From assembly GCA_964597315.1 (NCBI GenBank), contig CAZQXD010000070.1, forward strand, positions 1 to 21,530: a stretch of 21,530 bases of DNA, read 5' to 3'. The stretch comes from CAZQXD01 sp964597315. Lineage in GTDB: Bacteria; Pseudomonadota; Gammaproteobacteria; Competibacterales; Competibacteraceae. Positions 15,581-21,530 of this stretch are shown in pieces. Below the pieces are notes generated by a model that ran no database searches, was not told the origin of the DNA, and saw only the letters and a program-made list of their open reading frames with translations. Each line of letters opens with the position of its first letter. The stretch's first letter is position 1. Both the position numbers and the translations under genes were made by a program.

Positions 15581-15602
15581 CTGTTCAGGGGCTTTTGAAC
15601 AG
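15581..15602 (+). promoter_or_regulatory. Palindrome CTGTTCA-N8-TGAACAG upstream of minC
   Basis: CTGTTCA at 15581-15587 and TGAACAG at 15596-15602 form a perfect 7-bp inverted repeat with an 8-base spacer. Half-site spacing of 15 bases (about one and a half helical turns) is compatible with a dimeric DNA-binding protein, or it is an RNA hairpin. It is not a LexA box, whose CTG and CAG are 10 bases apart. The regulator, if any, is unknown. Confidence 0.4.
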
Positions 15603-15694
15603 CCGCCAGGGAGCATTTAGTGACTGCGTGCCCGAGGGTCAGAGCGATACGTGTATCAAGAACCACCACCGCGGAGCGCGCCCCGCACAACCCT

Positions 15695-16450
15695 ATGACG
15701 ATGCCCCCTCCAGAAAACAGTAATGCGCAGCAGGCGCCTTTTGAACTCAAGGGCAGTTTGTTCACCCTGACTGTTCTGCACCTACGCCGTCCCGATCTCA
15801 AGATCATGGATCGGATGCTAGGCGAGAAGGTCAGGCAGGCGCCCGGATTTTTCACCAACGCCCCGGCGATTATCGACCTTGACACGCTGGAAGATCCTCA
15901 AGCGACGGTGGATTTCGCTGGACTATACGATTTGCTGCGCCGACGGGGCATCATTCCGGTCGGGGTGCGCAACGGCCTTCCAGAACAACAGTCGGCGGCG
16001 GTGTTGGCGGGATTGCCCGTTATGCTGGAGGGCCGTAGCCATCTAGAACCCCGCAAGTCTGAGTCCGGCAAGGCCGAAGTCGTGCGCGCCACCAAGCTGG
16101 TCACCCAGCCGGTACGCTCGGGACAGCAGGTTTACGCTTCCGATGGCGATCTGATTCTATTGGGCGCCATCAGTCCCGGGGCCGAGGTGCTGGCCGACGG
16201 CAATATCCATATTTATGGCCGCCTCCAAGGACGTGCCCTGGCCGGCGCCAAGGGAGATTCCCAGGCCCGGATTTTCTGCCAGCAATTGGAGGCGCAATTG
16301 GTTTCCATCGCCGGACACTGGCGGGTCATCGAGGATCTGGATGCCTCCGCCCGCGGCCAACCGGTGCAAATCTACCTGGCGGACGACCGCCTGATCATCG
16401 AACCCCTGTTGCGACAAGAGGGTGGCCCCTCGCGGGGTCGGGGAGGATAA
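15695..16450 (+). CDS. minC: Septum site-determining protein MinC
   Basis: 251 aa. MinC inhibits FtsZ polymerisation away from midcell and is carried to the membrane by MinD. The N-terminal domain starts FELKGSLFTLTVLHL, the usual MinC beginning. The C-terminal beta-helix domain has VRSGQQVYA, the MinD-binding region, and the repeated glycine pattern LILLGAISPGAEVLADGNIH-IYGRLQGRALAGAKG. The ATG at 15695 is chosen because the frame upstream to a GTG at 15620 uses several codons rare here (AGG, AGA, ATA, TCA) and does not look like MinC. However, that GTG has AGGGAG before it, while 15695 lacks a good ribosome site, so the start is uncertain. It leads a minC-minD-minE-hslR cluster with very short gaps. 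Confidence 0.92.
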   Translation: MTMPPPENSNAQQAPFELKGSLFTLTVLHLRRPDLKIMDRMLGEKVRQAPGFFTNAPAIIDLDTLEDPQATVDFAGLYDLLRRRGIIPVGVRNGLPEQQSAAVLAGLPVMLEGRSHLEPRKSESGKAEVVRATKLVTQPVRSGQQVYASDGDLILLGAISPGAEVLADGNIHIYGRLQGRALAGAKGDSQARIFCQQLEAQLVSIAGHWRVIEDLDASARGQPVQIYLADDRLIIEPLLRQEGGPSRGRGG

Positions 16451-16457
16451 TAATTTG
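16442..16457 (+). promoter_or_regulatory. Ribosome-binding site and TTG start of minD
   Basis: GGAGG at 16442-16446 lies 8 bases before TTG at 16455-16457, inside the last codons of minC. The strong site and the exact match of the following residues to the MinD N-terminus fix the start at TTG, not at the in-frame GTG 16422. Confidence 0.8.
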
Positions 16458-17264
16458 GCCAGAATCATCGTCGTCACCTCCGGCAAGGGGGGGGTCGGCA
16501 AGACCACCACCAGCGCCAGTTTCGCCACCGGGCTTGCCCTGCGTGGATTTAAGACCGTTGTCGTGGATTTCGACGTGGGTCTGCGCAACCTGGACCTGAT
16601 CATGGGTTGCGAGCGTCGGGTAGTCTACGATTTCGTCAATGTCATTAATGCCGAAGCCAGCCTCAATCAAGCGCTAATCAAGGATAAGCGGGTCGAGAAT
16701 CTCTATATTCTTCCCGCCTCCCAGACTCGGGACAAGGACGCCCTCACCCCCGAAGGGGTAGAGCGGGTGCTGAACGAATTGCAAAAAAACTTTGACTATA
16801 TCGTCTGCGACTCCCCCGCCGGTATCGAACGGGGCGCCCATATGGCCCTGTATTTCGCCGACGACGCCTTGATCGTCACCAATCCCGAAGTGTCCTCGGT
16901 GCGGGACTCGGATCGTATGCTGGGTATTCTATCCAGCAAGTCCCGGCGGGCCGAACAGGGGGAGGAGCCGGTCAAGGAGCATTTGATTTTGGCCCGTTAC
17001 TCGGCGGAGCGGGTGACCCGGGGCGATATGCTCAGCGTCGATGATGTGCTGGAGATTCTAGGCATTCCCCTGCTCGGAGTGATTCCAGAGTCCTCGGCGG
17101 TATTGCAATCCTCCAACTCCGGGGTGCCGGTGATTTTGGAAGACGACAGCGATGCCGGGAAGGCGTACAGCGATATGATCGCCCGGTTCCTGGGCGAGGA
17201 ACTGCCCCACCGGTTCCTTACCGCCGAGAAAAAAGGCTTTTTCAAGCGTCTGTTCAGGAACTGA
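16455..17264 (+). CDS. minD: Septum site-determining ATPase MinD
   Basis: 269 aa. MinD is a ParA-like ATPase that dimerises on ATP binding, attaches to the membrane, recruits MinC and is released by MinE. The deviant Walker A motif is SGKGGVGKTT with K11 and K16, numbered as in E. coli. DFDVGLRNLD and the Walker B region YIVCDSPAGIE follow. The C-terminus KKGFFKRLFRN is the amphipathic membrane-targeting helix. The start codon is TTG, 4 bases after the minC stop, with a strong ribosome site. The upstream GTG would add 11 residues that are not MinD-like. The gene is 3 bases from minE. Confidence 0.97.
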   Translation: MARIIVVTSGKGGVGKTTTSASFATGLALRGFKTVVVDFDVGLRNLDLIMGCERRVVYDFVNVINAEASLNQALIKDKRVENLYILPASQTRDKDALTPEGVERVLNELQKNFDYIVCDSPAGIERGAHMALYFADDALIVTNPEVSSVRDSDRMLGILSSKSRRAEQGEEPVKEHLILARYSAERVTRGDMLSVDDVLEILGIPLLGVIPESSAVLQSSNSGVPVILEDDSDAGKAYSDMIARFLGEELPHRFLTAEKKGFFKRLFRN

Positions 17265-17267
17265 GCC

Positions 17268-17540
17268 ATGGGCCTGTTCGATTATTTCCGCGCCACCCGG
17301 CGCCCCAACACCGCCTCTGTAGCCAAGGAACGCCTACAGATTATCGTCGCCCATGAGCGGGGCAACCGCCAGCACAACCCCAGTTACCTACCAGCCCTGA
17401 AGCGGGAGCTGTTGGGCGTGGTTCGCAAGTACGTGGCCGTGGAGCAGGATCAAATCAAAGTCCATCTGGATAGGGACGGAGATTACGAAGTGCTGGAGCT
17501 GAACATCCTGCTGCCCGACGACGACGAAACTCAACGCTAA
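17268..17540 (+). CDS. minE: Cell division topological specificity factor MinE
   Basis: 90 aa, normal length. MinE stimulates MinD ATPase and drives pole-to-pole oscillation. The N-terminal MGLFDYFRA is the membrane-binding helix, and AKERLQIIVAHER is the MinD-interacting segment that switches conformation. The C-terminal topological specificity domain follows, ending LNILLPDDDETQR. AGGA at 17256-17259 lies 8 bases before the ATG, within the end of minD. It is followed 4 bases later by hslR. Confidence 0.97.
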   Translation: MGLFDYFRATRRPNTASVAKERLQIIVAHERGNRQHNPSYLPALKRELLGVVRKYVAVEQDQIKVHLDRDGDYEVLELNILLPDDDETQR

Positions 17541-17544
17541 TCCC

Positions 17545-17946
17545 ATGGAGGACCGCGATAACCGGGTCCGATTGGACAAGTGGCTGTGGGCGGCGCGGTT
17601 TTTCAAGACTCGCGGCCTGGCCGCCGAAGCTGTGGCCGGAGGTAAGGTTCATGTAAACGGCGAGCGGGCCAAGCCCTCCCGCGCCCTGCATCCGGGGGAT
17701 ACTCTGGTCATCCGCCGGGGCTTTGATGAGTACACCGTGGTGGCGCGGGTCCTGTCTGGGCGCCGTGGCCCCGCCAGGGAGGCGGTGTTGCTCTATGAGG
17801 AAACCGAAACCAGCCGACAACAGCGGGAGGAACAAGCCGCCCGCCGCCGGGCCATGGCCGTCTCCGCCCCCCAGCCGCCACCGCGGCGGCCCAACAAGCG
17901 CGACCGGCGCCACATCATTCGATTTATCAAAAAAGACCCCCCTTGA
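17545..17946 (+). CDS. hslR: Hsp15 (HslR), S4-domain ribosome-associated heat-shock protein
   Basis: 133 aa, the size of E. coli Hsp15. The S4 RNA-binding domain covers about residues 7-65: VRLDKWLWAARFFKTRGLA, then GGKVHVNGERAKPSRALHPGD split over its two halves. The basic C-terminus (RRPNKRDRRHIIRF) is typical. Hsp15 binds stalled 50S subunits carrying a peptidyl-tRNA and helps recycle them. The ATG is 4 bases after minE with no clear ribosome site of its own, so translation is probably coupled. In E. coli hslR lies in a heat-shock operon; here it is in the min cluster and I see no heat-shock promoter upstream of it. Confidence 0.92.
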   Translation: MEDRDNRVRLDKWLWAARFFKTRGLAAEAVAGGKVHVNGERAKPSRALHPGDTLVIRRGFDEYTVVARVLSGRRGPAREAVLLYEETETSRQQREEQAARRRAMAVSAPQPPPRRPNKRDRRHIIRFIKKDPP

Positions 17947-18039
17947 ACCGCCCGAGAAGTTCCGGCTCGTCGTGGATGCCATTAGCGAACCGGTGGACCG
18001 TCTCCAACGCCCCACCGCGCTCCACCATCAGCAACTACA

Positions 18040-18185
18040 CTGTGAAAACAACAACGTTAATTTTTTAAAGACAAAACCGTGACAGCGGCCTGTCCAGAGG
18101 GGAAACGCGCCGTCTCAAGCGGCGTCATGCCCACCCCCGCCGACGTTCCGATACTGGATGCCGCCTCGCCCAGGCGTTGGTGGGC
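18040..18185 (+). promoter_or_regulatory. Promoter island and structured leader upstream of aceE
   Basis: An AT-rich patch at about 18040-18077, unlike the surrounding GC-rich sequence, is the likely promoter site, although no clear -35/-10 pair can be named. Downstream are three inverted repeats: CGCCG 18108-18112 with CGGCG 18120-18124; GCCCACC 18129-18135 with GGTGGGC 18179-18185; and, nested inside the latter, CGCCT 18162-18166 with AGGCG 18172-18176. If transcribed they would give a folded leader ending about 20 bases before the ribosome site. No PdhR-type operator was recognised. Confidence 0.4.
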
Positions 18186-18219
18186 GGGTGGCCATAGCAA
18201 CCCGACCAAGAGGTCCGTC

Positions 18220-20877
18220 ATGAGCAGCGACAAGTACAGCGACCTAGACCCCCAAGAAACCAAAGAATGGTTGGACGCCCTGGATGCCGTCATTGAACGG
18301 GAGGGTTCGGAACGCGCCCACTATCTACTGGAAAGGCTTCTGGACCAGACCCGCAATTACGGGGTTATTCCCTATAGCGCCAATACCCCCTACCTGAACA
18401 CCATTCCCCCGGAGCTGGAGGAGTACACCCCCGGCGATCCGGCTTTGGAGTGGCGGATTCGCTCCATCATCCGCTGGAACGCCATGGCCATGGTGGTCAA
18501 GGCCAACCGGGCGGCCTCGGAACTGGGAGGCCATATCGCTAGCTTCGCCTCCAGCGCCACTCTTTACGATGTGGGCTTCAACCATTTCTGGCATGCTCCC
18601 AGCGACCAGCATGGGGGCGATATGGTGTTCTTCCAGGGCCATTCCGCCCCCGGCATCTACGCCAGGGCTTTTTTGGAGGGACGGATCAGCGAGGACCAGC
18701 TCAACCATTTCCGCCAGGAGGTGAATGGCAAGGGCCTGAGTTCCTATCCCCATCCCTGGCTGATGCGGGAGTTCTGGCAGTTCCCCACCGTCTCCATGGG
18801 CCTGGGACCGATCATGGCCATCTACCAGGCCCGGTTCATGAAATATCTCCATGATCGGGGTCTGGTCGATACCGCCAACCGCAAGGTCTGGGCCTTCATG
18901 GGCGACGGCGAGATGGACGAGCCTGAGTCCCAGGGGGCCATCTCCCTGGCCGCCCGGGAGAATCTGGACAACCTGATCTTTGTCATCAACTGTAATCTAC
19001 AACGCCTGGACGGCCCAGTGCGGGGTAATGGCAAGATCATTCAAGAACTGGAAGCCAATTTCCGGGGCGCCGGCTGGAACGTCATCAAGGTGGTGTGGGG
19101 GTCCTACTGGGACCCGCTGCTGGCGGCGGACAGCAAGGGCCTGTTGCGCAAGCGCATGGAGGAATGCGTGGACGGGGAATACCAGGCTTTCAAGGCCAAG
19201 GGCGGCGCCTTCACCCGCGAGCACTTCTTTGGCAAGTACCCGGAACTCAAGGACATGGTGTCCCATCTCTCGGATGATGACATCTGGCGCCTGAATCGGG
19301 GCGGTCATGACCCCCACAAGGTCTACGCCGCCTATGCCGCAGCCGTCAAGCACACCGGCCAACCCACCCTGATCCTGGCCAAGACCGTCAAGGGCTACGG
19401 CATGGGCGAGGCCGGCGAGGGCCAGAACATCACCCACTCCCAGAAAAAAATGGGCCACAAGGCCTTGGCGGAGTTTCGGGATCGGTTCCAGATTCCCATC
19501 AGCGACGAGCAGTTGGACGAGGCGCCTTTCTACAAGCCCGCCGATGACTCCCCGGAGATGAGCTATCTCCACGAACGGCGCCAGGCCCTGGGGGGCTATC
19601 TGCCCCAGAGGCGCACCCAGGCTCCGGCCCTTGAGACGCCGGATATCAAGGTGTTCGAAGCGTTATTGGGGGACTCCGGGAGCCGGGAGTTGTCCACCAC
19701 CATGGCGTTTGTTCGGGCACTGACCGCCCTGACTCGGGACAAGCAAATCGGCAAGCACGTCGTCCCCATCGTGGCCGACGAAGCCCGCACCTTCGGCATG
19801 GAAGGTATGTTCCGGCAATTGGGGATTTATTCCACTCAAGGCCAGTTGTATCAGCCCGAGGATGCCGACCAGTTGATGTTTTATAAGGAGGACAAAAAAG
19901 GCCAGATTCTCCAGGAGGGCATCAACGAAGCCGGGGCCATGTCCTCGTGGATTGCTGCGGCCACAGCCTATACCAATCACGGCATCAATATGGTGCCGTT
20001 CTATATCTATTATTCCATGTTCGGCTTCCAGCGCATCGGCGATCTGGCTTGGGCGGCGGGGGACATGCAGGCCCGGGGCTTTCTGATCGGCGGCACTTCG
20101 GGGCGCACCACCCTGGCCGGGGAAGGGCTCCAGCACCAGGACGGTCACACCCAACTGTTCGCGGCCTTTATCCCCAACTGCGTGTCCTACGACCCCACTT
20201 TCGCCTACGAACTGGTAGTGATCCTCCAAGACGGCCTACGCCGTATGTACAAGGAGCAGGAAAGCGTTTTCTACTACATCACCACGTTAAACGAGAACTA
20301 CCACCAGCCGGCCATGCCGGACGGCGCCCGGGAGGGCATTCTCCGGGGTATGTATCTGTTCCGGGAAGGCGGCAAGGCCGAGGCCAAGGTGCAGCTCATG
20401 GGTTGCGGTAGCATTCTGCGGGAGGTGATCGCCGCCGCCGAGCTACTGAAGGACGATTGGGGCGTGGAGGCGGATATCTGGGCCACCCCGGGCATCAATC
20501 CCCTGCGCCGGGAGGCTCTGGATGCCCAGCGCTGGAATCTGCTGCATCCCGAGGCAGACCCCCGGACCCCCTATGTGACCCGCTGTTTGGCCGACCGGGA
20601 CGGGCCGGTAATTGCCGCCACCGACTATATGCGGCTTTATGCCGACCAGTTGCGGTCGTTCATCCCCAAGCCCTACACGGTGCTAGGCACCGACGGCTAC
20701 GGACGTAGCGACACCCGCGCCCAGCTCCGGCATTTCTTCGAGGTTAATCGCTACTGGGTGACCGTGGCCGCCCTCAAAACCCTGGCTGAGGAAGGCGCGC
20801 TGCCCGTCGCCAAGGTCGGTGAGGCCATCGGCAAATACCGTCTCGATCCAGACAAACCCAACCCCACGACGGTGTAG
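18220..20877 (+). CDS. aceE: Pyruvate dehydrogenase E1 component, homodimeric type
   Basis: 885 aa, against 887 in E. coli. It is the thiamine-diphosphate enzyme that decarboxylates pyruvate and acetylates the lipoyl group of AceF. The cofactor motif GDGEMDEP starts at G228 with D229, and the paired asparagines are N257 and N259 in VINCNLQRLDGP, in line with E. coli D230, N258 and N260. Further conserved blocks are YYSMFGFQRIGDLAWAAGD and GGTSGRTTLAGEGLQHQDGH. The ATG at 18220 has AAGAGG at 18208-18213 with a 6-base gap and fits the family N-terminus. An in-frame GTG at 18079 would add 47 residues of non-family sequence through the structured leader. aceF follows 67 bases later. Confidence 0.98.
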   Translation: MSSDKYSDLDPQETKEWLDALDAVIEREGSERAHYLLERLLDQTRNYGVIPYSANTPYLNTIPPELEEYTPGDPALEWRIRSIIRWNAMAMVVKANRAASELGGHIASFASSATLYDVGFNHFWHAPSDQHGGDMVFFQGHSAPGIYARAFLEGRISEDQLNHFRQEVNGKGLSSYPHPWLMREFWQFPTVSMGLGPIMAIYQARFMKYLHDRGLVDTANRKVWAFMGDGEMDEPESQGAISLAARENLDNLIFVINCNLQRLDGPVRGNGKIIQELEANFRGAGWNVIKVVWGSYWDPLLAADSKGLLRKRMEECVDGEYQAFKAKGGAFTREHFFGKYPELKDMVSHLSDDDIWRLNRGGHDPHKVYAAYAAAVKHTGQPTLILAKTVKGYGMGEAGEGQNITHSQKKMGHKALAEFRDRFQIPISDEQLDEAPFYKPADDSPEMSYLHERRQALGGYLPQRRTQAPALETPDIKVFEALLGDSGSRELSTTMAFVRALTALTRDKQIGKHVVPIVADEARTFGMEGMFRQLGIYSTQGQLYQPEDADQLMFYKEDKKGQILQEGINEAGAMSSWIAAATAYTNHGINMVPFYIYYSMFGFQRIGDLAWAAGDMQARGFLIGGTSGRTTLAGEGLQHQDGHTQLFAAFIPNCVSYDPTFAYELVVILQDGLRRMYKEQESVFYYITTLNENYHQPAMPDGAREGILRGMYLFREGGKAEAKVQLMGCGSILREVIAAAELLKDDWGVEADIWATPGINPLRREALDAQRWNLLHPEADPRTPYVTRCLADRDGPVIAATDYMRLYADQLRSFIPKPYTVLGTDGYGRSDTRAQLRHFFEVNRYWVTVAALKTLAEEGALPVAKVGEAIGKYRLDPDKPNPTTV

Positions 20878-20944
20878 GCCCTATCCATCAAAGGCCGGTG
20901 GCGGAGCGCCGCCGGTGGTTACTCGACAGTGTGGAGGATGCTCT

Positions 20945-21530
20945 GTGGCGACAAAAACAATCCACTTGCCGGATATCGGCGATTTCAAGGACGTGGACGT
21001 TATCGAAGTGCTGGTCAAACCGGGCGATACCATCAAGCCCGAGGATTCCCTGATCGCCCTGGAATCCGACAAAGCCACCATGGATATTCCCTCTCCCGAG
21101 GGAGGTACGGTCAAGGCCATCAAGGTCAAGGTGGGGGACAAGATCAACCCAGGGGAACCGATTCTGTTGTTGGAAACGGAAGAGGAGGCCCCGGCCCCCG
21201 CGAAACCCCCCACCCCGGAAGCCGTCGCACCGACTCGCAAGGCCCCCCCCGTGACGCCTGCCCCAACAGTGGATGAGGCGGCCTTTTCCAAGGTTCACGC
21301 CAGCCCCTCGGTGCGCCGTTTCGCCCGGGAACTAGGGGTAGACCTGGGCAAGGTGTCAGGCAGTGGTCGCAAGGGTCGCATCACCCAGAACGACGTGCAA
21401 AGCTTCGTCAAGCAGGCCCTGAGCGCCACCCCGTCGGCGACCCCGGCGGCCCCGGCGGGGGGTGCGGGGATTCCCGCCATCCCGGCTCAGGATTTTTCCA
21501 AGTTCGGCCCGGTCGAGGACAAACCCCTGT
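20945..21530 (+). CDS. aceF: Pyruvate dehydrogenase E2, dihydrolipoamide acetyltransferase (3' end outside window)
   Basis: The first 195 residues are present and the frame runs off the right edge. One lipoyl domain covers about 1-78 with the lipoylated K43 in LESDKATMDI. A Pro/Ala-rich linker follows (about 82-112), then the peripheral subunit-binding domain starting HASPSVRRFARELGVDL (about 118-155), a second Ala/Pro linker, and the first residues of the catalytic domain region (DFSKFGPVED). E2 passes the acetyl group from AceE to CoA and forms the complex core. There is a single lipoyl domain in the part seen; E. coli has three, and some other proteobacteria have one or two. The start is GTG at 20945 with GGAGGA at 20933-20938, 6 bases before it. 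It is co-directional with aceE, almost certainly one operon. Confidence 0.96.
   Translation, partial: MATKTIHLPDIGDFKDVDVIEVLVKPGDTIKPEDSLIALESDKATMDIPSPEGGTVKAIKVKVGDKINPGEPILLLETEEEAPAPAKPPTPEAVAPTRKAPPVTPAPTVDEAAFSKVHASPSVRRFARELGVDLGKVSGSGRKGRITQNDVQSFVKQALSATPSATPAAPAGGAGIPAIPAQDFSKFGPVEDKPL

Larger units (their letters stand above)
15329..15598 (+). other. Unassigned cysteine-rich open frame without a standard start codon
   Basis: This frame is open for 89 codons across the gap before minC, beginning inside the last codons of the oxidoreductase gene and ending at TGA 15596-15598. It has no ATG, GTG or TTG; an in-frame CTG lies at 15380. Its middle reads PEIIETCCGHGQCTCCNP, with five cysteines in a tight cluster, then a glycine-rich tail. 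Third-position GC is clearly lower than in the neighbouring genes, which argues against a normal gene. It could be chance, a decayed gene, or a small protein with an unusual start. The clustered cysteines recall small metal-binding or oxidoreductase-like proteins only loosely. Confidence 0.2.

Noticed and set aside
15581..15602. LexA (SOS) box before minC
   Set aside because: CTG and CAG are separated by 16 bases, not the 10 of the gammaproteobacterial LexA site.
15620..15694. Extended MinC start at GTG 15620
   Set aside because: Codons AGG, AGA, ATA and TCA are out of character and MinC proteins begin near 15695; kept only as an uncertainty because of the AGGGAG before it.
18079..18219. Possible 47-residue N-terminal extension of AceE
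   Set aside because: Not family-like; the ATG at 18220 has a well-spaced AAGAGG and gives the length expected from E. coli AceE.
1..21530. Mobile elements, CRISPR, tRNA or rRNA genes
   Set aside because: No transposase or integrase motifs, no regularly spaced direct repeats and no tRNA-like cloverleaf were seen on either strand.

Overview
The window looks like an ordinary stretch of chromosome from a high-GC gammaproteobacterium. The evidence is the gene order corB/yfjD-ypjD divergent from ffh-rpsP-rimM-trmD-rplS (as I recall it from E. coli), a single-chain (homodimeric-type) AceE followed by AceF, ycgN a few genes from minCDE, and a wbpV-wbpL-wbpM-type end to an O-antigen locus as in Pseudomonas. 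A Chromatiales or Ectothiorhodospiraceae-like host is possible, but that is a guess. I see no tRNA, rRNA, CRISPR array, insertion sequence, integrase or phage gene.

Layout. (1) 1-4261, plus strand: end of a surface-polysaccharide cluster, with the tail of a family-2 glycosyltransferase, a sugar-nucleotide epimerase/reductase, a WecA/WbpL-type polyprenyl-phosphate glycosyltransferase and a WbpM-type 4,6-dehydratase. The last three could together make and lipid-link the first N-acetyl sugar of an O-antigen. (2) 4346-6495, minus strand: a CorB/CorC-type CBS-domain membrane protein and YpjD. (3) 6648-10059, plus strand: ffh, then rpsP-rimM-trmD-rplS, ending in a clear intrinsic terminator. A good sigma70-type promoter and a leader hairpin lie between ffh and rpsP. 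(4) 10141-12934: cysQ, then htpG behind a textbook-looking heat-shock (sigma32) promoter. (5) 13012-15353: a YcgN-like Cys-cluster protein, a YafJ-like class II amidotransferase and a renalase-like FAD oxidoreductase. (6) 15354-15694: a 341-base gap with several perfect inverted repeats and an unassigned cysteine-rich open frame. (7) 15695-17946: minC-minD-minE-hslR, tightly packed, with a TTG start for minD. (8) 17947-21530: a structured leader, aceE, and aceF running off the right edge.

Most genes here are conserved housekeeping functions with intact motifs. I found no convincing undescribed multi-gene system. The parts that known features explain least are the gap upstream of minC, the aceE leader, and the leader hairpin of rpsP. 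Several starts were moved downstream of the longest open frame because of ribosome-binding sites, family N-termini or codon use; each case is explained in its entry.
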